Shown: piece by piece, positions 20,617 to 31,931 of the stretch
How the letters are laid out: the number at the start of each line of letters is the position of its first letter
Numbering within the stretch: the stretch's first letter is position 1
Assembly (NCBI GenBank): GCA_003996215.1
Contig: QJPP01004047.1
Coordinates: 123,626-187,625 of the forward strand
Source of the DNA: Jaltomata sinuosa
Lineage: Eukaryota; Streptophyta; Magnoliopsida; Solanales; Solanaceae
Reading direction: 5' to 3'
DNA: 64,000 bases
The notes under the pieces: generated by a model
What the model saw: the letters and a program-made list of their open reading frames with translations, nothing else
Databases searched by the model: none
Told to the model about the DNA's origin: nothing
Position numbers and translations under genes: made by a program

Positions 20617-22080
20617 TAGTTAACCTCCAATCTCTACTTCACAAGAATTCCCAATAAGCTCATCCTTGATGGAAATCATAGATATGACCTTATATTTGTC
20701 CGGGGGATTCAATGGTTTACAAACACTGAACGTGACTTCTTCGCTTCCCACCCAAAATTTGAGTTCTCCCAACTCAACATCAACAAGCGCCCTACCAATG
20801 GCCAAAAATGGGTGCCCTAAAATATAGGCAGCTCCAAGTCCATGTCACAGTCTAACACCAAAAAGTCCGCTAGAAGTATGAATTTGTCTACCTTGACCAA
20901 TACATCAAACAAAATACCTACTGGGTGCTTTATCAAATGATCGGCCATTAGCAACCTCATTGGTGTTGGCTTAGGAGATCCCAAACCCAACTTCTTAAAG
21001 ATCACAAGGGGCATCAAGTTTATGCTCGCCCCAAGGTCGCATAAAGCCTTTTTAAACAAATAAACACCAATAGTGCAAGGAATGGTAAAAACACCCGGAT
21101 ATTCTCTCTTTGGGGCCATATTACTTTCCATGACTGCACTACAATGGTGTGACACCTCTACCATGCCCATCAATCACTCTTTTCTTTTTTAAAAGCTCCT
21201 TCATGAACTTAGCATAGCCTGGTATTTTGTAGCAATGTGTCTACCAAGGGAATGTTTACCGACAGCTTGCTAAACAAGTCCATAAACTTCTTAAATTGAT
21301 TGTCGTCCTTTTTCTTGATTAACCTTTGAGGATATGGAGGAGGACACGTGGGTAACGACTTTAGCTTACTTAAAACCTGTTCCCCTTTCTCTTCTTCTAT
21401 ATCAGTTACCACTTGGGGAGATGACTCCACCTTCTCCTTTTCTTCACTTGGATTTTAATGCTCTACATGTTCTCATCATCCTTCTTCTCAAACACAACTT
21501 CTTTGGTTGGATTGTTTATACAATCTAGCATCTTCTCACTTTGCATGGCTATTGCCATCACATGGCCATCATTCTTCAGGTTCGGGAGAGTGTCACTTGG
21601 AAGTGTGCCCTTCATCCTTGGATTTATTTAGGCTAATAGATGGTTCATTTGGGCCTCTAGGTGCTTGATCAAGGCTGAATGAGATCTCATAGTTTGGGTA
21701 AGGTTGGAAACATCACTCTTCAAATCTTTAACCCCATTATTTGTGGACTCTACCTTCTTCAACACACGTGACAACATATCTTCAATCTTTGAACTAGTGG
21801 GGTCAATAACTCCCACTTTAATTGGGATAGCATCGGCCTTGGAAGGGGGCACATAAGGATTTGAACTTTGGTGATTGTAACTATCACCCTTTTTTTCACG
21901 ATCTCTCCATGTACCATCACAATCTCTTTATTGCTCACGGTCTCTCCATGGATTACCTCTCTCCCTGTTCTAACCTTGATTCTCGTCCCGTGGTTTCCAA
22001 GGGCCTTGATTTTCACCTTGGTATCCTGAGCAAGAACCCACCATTTAATTGGGCTTGATTTTTTTCCCAATTATGCAATA
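20617..22080 (-). pseudogene. Inverted gag-protease fragment of an Athila-like element
   Basis: Minus-strand frames give, in order, a gag C-terminal region (22070-21628, with KIEDMLSRVLKKVESTNNGVKDLKSD and a leucine-heptad-like stretch), the block before protease (21430-21209, FKKFMDLFSKLSVNIPLVDTLL) and the protease itself (21173-20620, with CDLGASINLMPL, LPIF and AIGRALVDVE). It is broken by at least two frameshifts and has no RT. The family is related to E1 but diverged (KKLGLGSPKPTPMRLL). It abuts the end of LTR copy 1 tail-first, so the block has been inverted or joined by rearrangement. Confidence 0.8.
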
Positions 22081-22084
22081 GCCT

Positions 22085-22540
22085 TTTGGACCATTTTTCC
22101 CTTTGAGGCACCTACAACAGGACATGTGACGGCGCCTGCAGTCGCCCTTGATATCTTATGGCATGTAGGTGGCAAGTCTAGTGGACAGTGAGGAATCCTT
22201 CACCTGCGTCTCCATCTGTGTGGGCACCTGCGGCCTCCCTTGGTGACTTGTGGCACACATGTTCTTGTATTGTAAGGCAGTGTTCCATCTTCCTCTTTTT
22301 GCAGGTGCCAACTTATGGCTTATAGGTTCTTACGCTCATCCTTATCAGATTTTTTCTTTCACGTCCATATCTTGACTTAGCTTTTGTTTATAGCTCTTTT
22401 AGGTTCAAATCCCCTTTTATCTTTATTGATCAAGAAAGTTTGCATACAAGAGAATAGAAGCATAAAATCCTTCTAAATAATATCAAATCAAGAAAATAAC
22501 TCATGATTAAGATCTAAATAAGTTGGTAGATTACCAACAT
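22085..22540 (-). repeat. E3-family LTR fragment (copy 2, minus strand)
   Basis: The reverse complement begins with the same palindrome (GTTGGTAATCTACCAAC) near 22540 and runs about 450 bases, through CAGGTGC-type motifs, before breaking next to the gag-protease fragment. It lacks the first bases of the LTR and all of its 3' part. On the other side it interrupts a Tekay integrase frame at 22541. Confidence 0.7.
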
Positions 22541-22542
22541 AT

Positions 22543-23465
22543 TTGTGCCAATCTCCATTTTTTATAATAGGGTCACCCAGTTCACTTTCGATTTATCGAA
22601 AAAGTTGCACGAGGATTTAAGAACAAGGTTGGACTTGAACACAGCTTCTCACCCTATGACAGATGGTAAGTCTGAGCGTTCAATTCAGGTATTATAGGAC
22701 ATGCTTCACGCATATGTGATAGACTTTAGGGGTCATTGGGATCAGTATCTAGCAATGGATGAGTTTGCCTACAATAACAGTTATCACTTGAGCATAAATA
22801 TGGCCCTGGTTGAAGCCTTGTATGAGAGGAGATATAGATCTCACATTGGCTGGTTCAATTTGTTTGAAGTGAAACCTGTAGTTACTAACCTTGTAAGAGA
22901 CTTTATGGAAAGATTTAAATTCATCCAAGGAAAACTTCTAGCGTCTCAAAGCCGGCAGAAAGAGTACGCATGCAGAAAGGTTAGAGACATGCACTTCATG
23001 GAAGGTGAGCAAATTTTGCTCAAGGTTTCACCTATGAATAGTGTTATGCAATTTAGAAAGTGTGGCAAGTTAATTCCAAGGTATATTGGGCCCTTCAAAA
23101 AAATTCAGAGTGTAGGGCCGGTGGCTTACCAATTGGCATTGCCTCCAAGTCTGTCGGGAGTTCATCCCGTGTTCTATGTTTCCATTCTTATGAAGTACCG
23201 TGGAGATAGTGACTACATTATTCATTGGGATTCAGTTCTGTTGGATGAAAATCTCTCTTACAAAGAGGAGGCTATTGTTATTCTTGATCGAGACATCCAA
23301 AAGTTGAGAACTAAAGAAATTACGTCTGTAAGGTCTAGTGGAAGAACTGTCCTGTTGAGGAGGCCACTTGGGAGACTGAAGCAGACATGCGGGACAAGTA
23401 TCCTCACTTGTTCACTGATTCAGGTAATTCTTATTCTCCCTCTATTTTCTTTTGTTGTCCTTTAA
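22543..23465 (+). pseudogene. T1 integrase C-terminus and chromodomain
   Basis: The frame starts inside the integrase core (VTQFTFDL, then HPMTDGKSERS with the catalytic Glu), has an in-frame TAG near 22696, then runs on as HWDQYLAMDEFAYNNSYH...EALYERR. The GPF motif region follows (RKCGKLIPRYIGPFKKIQSVGPVAYQLALPP), then HPVFYVSILMKYRGD and the chromodomain start (YKEEAIVILDRDIQKLRTKEI). A frameshift near 23330 moves the rest of the chromodomain (EEATWETEADMRDKYP) to another frame. Chromodomains of this type are thought to direct integration to heterochromatin. Broken and truncated, so not functional. Confidence 0.85.
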
Positions 23466-23494
23466 GGATGAATAATTGTTTAATTGGTATCGAA

Positions 23495-24854
23495 TGTAAT
23501 GACGTTTCCCATCGTTATAGGAAGTAAGGCATAAGTACTGGCTAAAAAAGTCCCTAAGGTGAGAGTTTAAAAATCTCAGGCTAGGGTGAGCTCTAATAAA
23601 AATATAGTGTGTTATGCCTTAGAGGTGATTCGTTATTCGTGTGATGTCATGTGATATCCATTTTTAGTTAGCCAACTGTCGTAAGGTTCCGTGAGAAGTT
23701 TCAAAACTGGTTTCAGGTTCATAGAACTCTAGATATGATAGTTACCACATTGGGGATAATTCGTGTGGTCTATAAAATAAAGTATTGTGAAATGAGGGCC
23801 TAGGGGCGAGAAAATGGTGTTCTGGAAATTGATTCACGATGCAACAAGAGGATGCCTCATCATGATGGTCTATTAGAATGAACAATCCTCAGCACGATGA
23901 CCCGTCGCGATGAAGAATCCATGCATCACGACGAGGGAACATGATAGAATACCTGCACTTAGTCTATTTTTTGAGTTATTTCTCTCATATCTCAACTTCG
24001 TTTTAGATCTCTAAGAAGCAGTTTCTCCAAGAAAACTAGGGCAGTCTTCTTTGTTCGAGAAAAGTAATCCGTAGAGCTTCTTAATTATTTATTATTAATC
24101 TTTCTTAGACCTTGGGGGAAGGATTAATGATGGAATCCTTGAGTTTAAGCTCTAGAAGCATGAACTTGGAGAAGAACCCTATAGGTAGGTGTAAAATCAC
24201 CTAGAATTGATCCTAAGTTGTATATTTTTTATTCCTAACATGAAATTAGTTGTTTTTAACTTGATTAAGGTTAATGGAGAACCTTGAGTTCCATTTTAGG
24301 CATAAAAATGGTGGAAAAGGTATGAACTTGATTGGAAACCTTTGAATATTGATTCTATGAATGCAACGGGACTAGTTAATAATTCATTTAACCCTTGGGG
24401 AATGCTAGAAACCTCGTTTAAAGGGTAGAATTGATAGGTTGAATTCTCAAGGCTTGAAATGAAGAGTAAATGATTAATTATTGTTATATTATTGTTATTT
24501 ATAGAACTTGACCGATTTGAGGTGTTAAAGAAAGACAAAGTGGTTGTGAGTTAGCTTGAGGGCGGTATTCTTCTCTCGAGTTAGGTTATGGTTTTGAATT
24601 TGAGTTAAGACTCATCTTATTACATGCTATGTGGTAGAACTGTATAACTTGTGATTGATCTTCGTATGTGGCTGAATTGTATGTGTTTTTCCTGTTATGC
24701 TTGTATCAACAGGCTAGATGAACAAGAAGTGTTAAGTGAGCTGAAATGGCTCAGTGTGATTGTGCCTTGGGTATTGTGTATATTCATGAGAGGTAGGTAT
24801 AATAGTCTAGTTACGTAGAAATTGATGTTGATTCAGTTGTTATGGATCAGATAT
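23495..24854 (+). repeat. T1 3' LTR, truncated
   Basis: Begins TGTAATGACG shortly after the chromodomain, matching the TGTAATGAC start of the T2 LTR, then diverges. It has no clear end because the E3-family LTR copy 3 begins at 24855. No other gene is visible here. Confidence 0.6.
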
Positions 24855-25650
24855 TGATAAGTTGGTAATCTACCAATTTAGCTCTTAATCATGAGTTATT
24901 GCCTTGATTGGATGCTATTTAAAAAGATTTTATGCTTCTATTTTGTTATATGCAAGCACTCTTGATCAATGAAGATAGAAGAGGATTTGAACCCAAATGA
25001 GCCATAAATGGAAGCTAAGTCAAGAGCTGATTGGGAGAGAAGAGATTTGCTCAGGATATGCATTAGAACTTGTGTGTCACAAGATGGAACCTATATTTTA
25101 CAGGTGCCAACGCAGGTGGAATCTTGGACACTGCCTAACAACACAGGAACCTGTGTGTCATAAGACATCAAGGGTGGTTGTAGGTGCCCGCGCAGATGGA
25201 GACACAGGTGAAGACTTTCACATTTCCCATGAGACTTAGCACCTGCATGCCGCAAGTCACCAAGGGCGATTGCAAGTGCCAGCGCAGGTCGAATCGCAAG
25301 TGCCCCTAAAGGCAAAATAGTCCAGGAAGCTATTGCATAATTGGGAAGCTTCCAAGATCCTTTTTGGGATTTGTGCAAGGATTTTACACCAAGTTTTTCC
25401 TCAATTAGAATGGTGTTGAGAGATTACACTTGTAGTACATTCTAGAGCTTCTTCTTCCTTGAAACTTGTGAACAAAACTCTATTGTTAACAACTCTAAGC
25501 TTAGAATTGAAGATAGTTTATGATAATGAATGGAATTGATGATTACCCACTTGGTATATTTTTTCTTCCCTTCACTATGAGTAGCTAAATTCCTTTCTAG
25601 GCATGTGTGCAACGATGAGTGTCTAAATTGATGATCAATGCTAGTAAAGG
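24855..25650 (+). repeat. E3-family LTR (copy 3, plus strand, 3' truncated)
   Basis: Starts TGATAAGTTGGTAATCTACC at 24855 and follows copy 1 through the CAGGTGC-rich U3 and the TTTTGGGATTTGTGCAAGGA region. It loses similarity at about 25620-25660, well before the end of copy 1. Inserted in T1 LTR sequence. Confidence 0.7.
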
Positions 25651-26120
25651 CGTTTAGTGCTGGAAATTCTGTTGTTGAAAAAGGAGGACCACCCACTGGA
25701 GGTGGGTGGCCGTCGACCGGCTGCACAATTAGCTAGGGTTGCGGCCTTAAAGAAGAAAGGTCTTTGTTTCAATTTATTTTCAAGGATCACTGAACTTCAA
25801 GAACATACTAAAATCGCAAAAGAGAACTTCTCAATTAACAATTGTCTAACACAAATAAATCAAAAATACATGATAATTTATTTTTATAAACATAAAAAAT
25901 GTACTAAATTTTTTTAGAAACCTTACCTCAAATCACAAGCAAATTTCTCAGTTTAATCATAGATACGTGCTAAAATTTTAGAAAACTTACCTCAAATCAC
26001 AAGCAAATTTGTCTCTTCAATCATAGATACTATCAATATTTTCCAAGAAAAACTTCTCAATTAGCAATTGTCTATCAAGAATACATGATAAAAAAAAAAT
26101 CATTACTATTTTAAGTGTTG
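25651..26120 (-). pseudogene. Relative of the micro-exon unit found in Helitron B
   Basis: On the minus strand 26110-25760 carries two close copies of an exon-like segment (ATGATTGAAGAG...TTTGCTTGTGATTTGAG) each followed by GTAAG. It also carries intron-like sequence (AAAATTTTAG, TTCTTGAAGTT, GACAATTG, GAGAAGTTTTCTT) shared with the 202-bp array at 57800-59760. The exon frame is broken by TGA in this copy. Bases 25651-25760 (with a GC-richer GGTGGGTGGCCGTCGACC) are unrecognised. The segment also acts as an empty-site relative of the E5 insertion point. Confidence 0.5.
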
Positions 26121-26129
26121 ACTTATGTA

Positions 26130-26690
26130 AAATATAAAATAATTTTTAGTAAATATTGGATGAGGTTGGTCAATTTTTAGGATTCTTAATAGAGGGTGGG
26201 TATAATCAGAGTTGTTGGTAGAACACTCTACCAAAATAGCACATTTCTTTTTGTTAAAAAAACGTACATATATTCAGAATTATATGAAAATACAACAAAG
26301 GATAGACAAACAACACATATATTTTTTATTAAAAGAAAGTATACGTCTTCAGAATTATATGAAAATAAAACACAGATAGAATGAGATGTCTATTTTTTCA
26401 ATCTTGATAAATGCGCAGGTAGACGTCCAAGTAAAACTGTAGCCACTATAACAGTCATACAACACATCTAATATCTGCAACAACAACAACAACAACAACA
26501 TATGTGCGCGCAGAACTTACCCCTACCCTACTATTACTACTTTTATGAGATAAGAGATTATTTTTGATATATCCTCGGCTCAAGAAATAATAATAATAAT
26601 CAAATCATAGAATAATGTAATAAAAATTTACCGCAAAATCATACTTGTTTGAGATGATCAGATGCTGCAAAAATAAAACAAAATAAAAAA
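26130..26690. repeat. Dispersed repeat A, copy 1
   Basis: Shares long, nearly colinear sequence with 62240-62840 (for example AAATATTGGATGAGGTT, GAATTATATGAAAATACAAC, AATTTACCGCAAAATCATAC). Copy 1 has only a short AAT-type run (around 26588), whereas copy 2 has over 100 bases of it. No ORF of note; class not recognised. Confidence 0.65.
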
Positions 26691-26865
26691 AAATCAATTA
26701 GATTTTAACCGACACAAAAATAGAAACCCATAAGAATTCTACCACGAAAAAATAGAAAGAAGTTTACAATTCGAATGAAGAAAAAAAAATTAATAGCCTT
26801 TAAATCTATTTTGGATCTGCAAATAGGAGAATAAAAATTTACATATTTTTTTATAGAGAAAAGAC

Positions 26866-27000
26866 ATAAGTACCCCTTTGAATTATGATCGAAATCTCAG
26901 GGACACACTCTATCTTACAAGGGTCCTATTACCCCCCTGAACTATTTTAAAGTGTAATAAATACACCCTTAGGTGTTGATGTGGCACAGAGAGTGTGCTC
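26866..27000. repeat. Dispersed repeat B, copy 1
   Basis: Sequence of the type AGTACCCCTTTGAATTATGA ... CCTATTACCCCCCTGAACTA, seen again at 61785-61965. It looks like one terminal region of a DNA transposon, but I could not find an inverted partner nearby. Confidence 0.5.
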
Positions 27001-27481
27001 ACTATCTTGCAAGCAAGTGAGACGCGAACTATATGAAAAAAACTGACCAATATTTGACACTTGTCCTTTTTTAATTGGACATTTTACAATTCATTAATAT
27101 ACATAATTATTAACATTAAAACTTATATATTTTTAATTATTTTCCTTTCTTTCTTTGAGAAATATTTATTTTACTCCTCACTTTAACCCTTTTTTTCTTT
27201 TTTTCTTTTTTTCTCTTTCATTAATTTCTTATTTTTTTCACTTTAAATTAATTTGAAAAAGTTACGTTTATTTTTTTAAAAGAATAATTATAGTGTCCTT
27301 TACTTTTAAAGTTTGAATTTTTTTTATTTGATTTCCTTCACTTTTTTTGGTATCCATTCAAAATTAACTTATTTTAAATACAAGGCACTACAATTAAATT
27401 TGAAATCAAATCCAATGGTAAGCAAAAGAAAATAAAAAGAATAAATAGAAGCAATAGAAAAAACAAAAAACATTGTAAGAA

Positions 27482-27515
<34 letters not shown>

Positions 27516-28271
27516 TGTATTTGAGAAAATTTAAATACAAGGCAAAAAAATCTTGAATGAGCTAATATACTACCACGTTTGGAAGCATAAGGATTTAATT
27601 TACATGTTTTAAATTTTCACTTTTTAACACTTATATGCACATGAAAGTTTACTGCAAAACAATTTAAAAATAACGCAACACTACTTACCATTAATAAAAC
27701 ACAATACTTAAGAATTGTGTGTTACAAAAAATAACACAAAGAGATCTTTAAATAAGAATTCCTGATATTTTGCACTTTAAAATTCTATTGGTTTAGTTTT
27801 CTTTATAAGAACTGAAGAGGAAAAGGAAATTCCAGTTTTGTTGACCTGGACGATTATCCCTACCTTCGGTAGCTTACGAGTTTACGTCCATCCCTGGTCG
27901 GGTACAGTTTCCTTTCGATTTCTCCCTTGTATCCGTTACCCGAATTCGCGCAAGTGTGTCCACACCCTCCAAACTTACTTGACGAGGAATCCTTTCTCGC
28001 GAACAAACACAACCCCTACACACACCTAGGAGCACCCCTTCCTGCATATCCATACAAGACCCGAGTAGGCGGGTCGAGGTCCTACGAGGTATACATTTTG
28101 AGTTGGAAAGATTTGTTCTCACTCAGTATATTAAATATCCAATAATTTTAAAACATAAAAAAGATGAAGAGAATTTACCAAAGAGAACAATTATCAAATC
28201 AATGACAAAAGAAGATATCTCATACAACGTATGTACTATTTTACAATATTGTGCAACCAATTTAACTTGTC
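27001..28271. other. AT-rich spacer with poly(A) run; no gene recognised
   Basis: Strongly AT-rich, including a 28-base A run at 27485-27512. Bases 27835-28110 are less AT-rich and hold short open frames on both strands, but none resembles a known protein. Bases 28110-28271 are the left flank of T2. Confidence 0.5.
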
Positions 28272-29258
28272 GGGATTGACGGTCCGGTCCTGTGTTTTGA
28301 GCTTTCCCCCAGCGGCTGCAGGTCATTTATGACTTGCCGAGACTGGCGGTCCGGTGCCCGGGCTGTCCGTTAGATCGTTATGACCATTTCCCTGTTTTAG
28401 CACTTAAGGTTGGTAAATCTTTGACTTCGGTCAACTTTCTTGGTTAACGCACTCAGAATCAAATTCTGACAGTTCCGTTGGCTCCGAAACGGTGATTTTG
28501 GTCTAGTGGGACCATTGGTTTGGCTCTGAGTGCTTTCGATTTAGTTTTGTGTGGCTTTGTGTGTTTTGAAGTCAGTTTGGCTGGTAGGGTTGACTTTGGT
28601 CAACATTCAGGGAAGACAGCCTCGGATGGAAATTCTGTCAGCGTCGTTAGCTCCGGAATGTCGACTTTGGGCTAGAGGGACCTTTGGTTTGGGTCCCGAG
28701 GCTTCCGGGCTCATTTTTTAGTTTTGAGTTTCGAGTTAGTTTTGGGTGTGGGTCACACTTTTCATTAAAACATTATCCGTTGGGAGTTTCGTCGATTCCA
28801 TTGAGTCTGAAATATTATTTCTGGTAGGGTAGCATGGTTGGTTTGTATTCACGGGGTTCCGGATGAATCCCGAGGGTCTGCCAAAAGATTTTTGGACTTG
28901 GTATTTCTGTTGGTTGCTGCATTAAGTTGGAGACAGCCTTGCCCTTCGCGTTCGCGATGGTCTAGTTTCTTGACCATCGCGTTTGCGAAGGGTTCCTTCA
29001 CGTTTACGATGTAGCCAGCTGGGACCCGGCTCGGCTTCCTCTTCGCGAACGCGGCCTGGACCATCGCGAATGCGATGGTTGGGCCGGTTGTTCTCTGCGA
29101 AAGCGGCGGTCCTGTCGCGATCGGGATGAAGGACCCCTGGAAGTTATATTAAGTCCCAACTTCGTTTCCTTCTCCAAAAATCCGAGAAACGCCATTGTTA
29201 GGCTTCTAAGCTCTAAATTCCAGCACCCTTACATCAGCTTCTTCATCCGGTAAGTCCC
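28272..29258 (+). repeat. T2 5' LTR, first part
   Basis: Aligns with 44570-45510 of the 3' LTR from GAGCTTTCCCCCAG onward. The extreme left end differs from the 3' LTR start and contains a partial repeat of an internal GGTCCGGT segment, suggesting local rearrangement. It ends at the E4 insertion point (CCGGTAAGTCCC). Confidence 0.8.
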
Positions 29259-30598
29259 TGATGTGCCGCCATTTTACGGCACTTTTGACTCCTTTTAACT
29301 AAGAACAATCGTACGTTTTCAAGCAACCATCATCGTTTTTGATGTTTTTATGTTATAGGAAATGGAGACAAACATGGAAACGGAAGGAAATACGCGAAAA
29401 AGAGCATTCTGGATAAGAGTGACGGTTCAGGTGACGGTCCGTCTAGGGTGTGATGGTCCGTCACCCAAACCCTCACACCAAGGCAGCACCTAAGGCAGCA
29501 TCACTGATTAGCAGTGACGGTCCAGGCGACGGTCCGTCACTGGCTTGACGGTCCGTCAGCCTGGCCATCAAGTTGAGACAGTCGGTTACGCGGAATCTGA
29601 GCGTTTTTGGGATTTGTTTCCTAGACTCCTATAAATACCCTATGTTAGGTTTATTTTATTTACGAAGTTTTATTCATTCATTATACAATAGTTCTCCCAA
29701 TAGTTTTAGGAGTTTTTGAGCGAGTTTTGAGAGAGGAAATGCGCTACACCTGGTTTCCTTCTCCTAAATCTTGTTCTTGAATCGTTCTTGGGATTTTGTT
29801 GTTCTTGCTCTTGGATTAATTAAAGATTGTTTTCAATACATCGTAAGGATCTCTTTTCTTTATTATGAATATTGCTTTCTTTTGTTCTTCTACAAGCATG
29901 ATTAACTAAACCTCCCACAACTAGGGTTGTGGGAGCCATGGCAAACGTAGCGATATAGATTCCGGGTAGCGTTGGGTTCAATATACGTATTGTCACGTTG
30001 TTAATCATTCATTATTTAACGTTTTCTAGTGGTTGAAAACATTAGAACATGCCTAGGTTTAATTTTCTTGAGTAAAGAGATTAAAACCGGAAAACTTGAT
30101 TAACAACAAGGATTCGAGACTACTAACTCTCGTCTAATGATTAATGCTGTAACTAGATTAATCTACTTGATGTTTAGGATTGAAATTTAAAAAGCACATC
30201 TTTTCGAGGTCGAGAGAATAGAAAAGGAAATTTGTTTATTTGGTCGAGAGACGTTTAGACGATACCATTGCTTCAATCACATCGTGACACGCATATAAAA
30301 AGAACCCGATTAAGCCTAGGATCGACATTGTTACCAACGCCATGGTAAACACTTCCCTAGTTCATTCTCCTACTATTGTTTCTCATGCATTATTGCTGCG
30401 TTTTGTTTACACATTGTTCACACAAAACCCCCCCCCCCTTTATTTACCGGAAATTATTGACCATTAGTCACATACTTCACTAACGACTTAATTCTCACCA
30501 TATTCTCTGTGGGATTCGACCCCAACCTTTGTTGGGTTCTATATTTGACTACGACCGCTTACGCTTCTTTAATAAGAGGTGTAGTTTGGGCGTTATCA
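29259..30598 (+). repeat. E4 extra inverted LTR
   Basis: 1340 bp, TGAT...ATCA, with palindrome array (about 29420-29570), TATAAATA (29630-29637) and the CTCCCACAAC/GTTGTGGGAG hairpin. After its U5 end come AAAAGT, the first six bases that normally follow a 5' LTR up to the first base of the PBS, so this LTR was derived from a 5' LTR-leader junction. Confidence 0.92.
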
Positions 30599-30614
30599 AA
30601 AAGTAGTCAAATAT
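30599..30614. other. E4 inverted-LTR junction with templated filler
   Basis: AAAAGT (leader start) is followed by AGTCAAATAT, a copy of sequence about 30 bases further right (TAGTCAAATATAG, near 30634-30646). The minus-orientation LTR then begins about 30 bases inside its U5 end. Short templated filler is typical of error-prone end joining or template switching. Confidence 0.65.
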
Positions 30615-31931
30615 AAAGAAGCGTAAGCGGTCGTAGTCAAATATAGAACCCAACAAAGGTTGGGGTCGAATCCCACAGAGAATATGGTGAGAATTAAGTC
30701 GTTAGTGAAGTATGTGACTAATGGTCAATAATTTCTGGTAAATAAAGGGGGGGGGTTTTGTGTGAACAATGTGTAAACAAAACGCAGCAACAATGTATGA
30801 GAAACAATAGTAGGAGAATGAACTAGGGAAGTGTTTACCATGGCGTTGGTAACAATGTCGATCCTAGGCTTAATCGGGTTCTTTTTATATGCGTGTCACG
30901 ATGTGATTGAAGCAATGGTATCGTCTAAACGTCTCTCGACCAAATAAACAAATTTCCTTTTCTATTCTCTCGACCTCGAAAAAATGTGCTTTTTAGATTT
31001 CAATCCTAAACATCAAGTAGATTAATCTAGTTACAGCATTAATCATTAGACGAGAGTTAGTAGTCTCGAATCCTTGTTGTTAATCAAGTTTCCCGGTTTT
31101 AATCTCTTTACTCAAGCAAACTTAAACCTAGGTATGTTCTAATATTTGCAACCACTAGAAAACATTAAATAATGAATGATTAACAACGTGACAATACATA
31201 TATTGAACCCAACGCTACCCGGAATCTATATCGCTACGTTTGCCATGGCTCCCACAACCCTAGTTGTGGGAGGTTTAGTTAATCATGCTTGTAGAAGAAC
31301 AAAAGAAAGCAATACTCATAATAAAGAAAAGAGATCCTTACGATGTATTGAAAATAATCTTTAATTAATCCAAGAGCAAGAACAACAAAATCCCAAGAAC
31401 GATTCAAGAACAAGATTTAGGAGAAGGAAACCAGGTGTAGCGCGTTTCCTCTCTCAAAACTCGCTCAAAAACTCCTAAAACTATTGGGAGAACTATTGTA
31501 TAATGAATGAATAAAACTTCGTAAATAAAATAAACCTAACATAGGGTATTTATAGGAGTCCAGGAAACAAATCCCAAAAACGCTCGGATTCCGCGTAACC
31601 GACTGTCTCAACTTGACGGCCAGGCTGACGGACCGTCAAGCCAGTGACGGACCGTCGCCTGGACCGTCACTGCTAACCAGTGATCCTGCCTCAGGTGCTG
31701 CCTTGGTGTGACGGTTTGGGTGACAGACCGTCACACCCTTGACAGACCATCACCTGAACCGTCACTCTTATCCAGAATGCTCTTTTTCGCGTATTTCCTT
31801 CCGTGTCCATGTTTGTCTCCATTTCCTACAAATATAACATAAAAACATCAAAAACGACGACGGTTGCTTGAAAACGTACGATTGTTCTTAGTTAAAAGGA
31901 GTCGAAAGTGCCATAAAATGGCGGCACATCA
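30615..31931 (-). repeat. E4 3' LTR (minus orientation, U5 end truncated)
   Basis: Begins at 31931 on the minus strand (TGATGTGCCGCC) and ends about 30 bases short of a full U5. TATA box reads TATTTATA on the plus strand at 31547-31554. Pairs with 36164-37509 as the normal LTR pair and with 29259-30598 as an inverted repeat. Confidence 0.92.

Larger units (their letters stand above)
22541..24854 (+). mobile_element. T1: fragment of a Tekay/Del-type chromovirus (integrase to LTR)
   Basis: Contains the end of integrase, a chromodomain and the beginning of a 3' LTR (from TGTAATGACG at 23495). The left side is cut by the E3-family LTR fragment and the right side by LTR copy 3. It is diverged from T2. 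Confidence 0.78.

Noticed and set aside
25442..25726. Minus-strand 94-codon frame at the end of LTR copy 3
   Set aside because: It crosses the boundary between LTR sequence and unrelated DNA and shows no conserved motif.
27838..28122. Possible host gene fragment left of T2
   Set aside because: Short overlapping open frames on both strands with no family resemblance. I list the stretch as unrecognised rather than as a gene.
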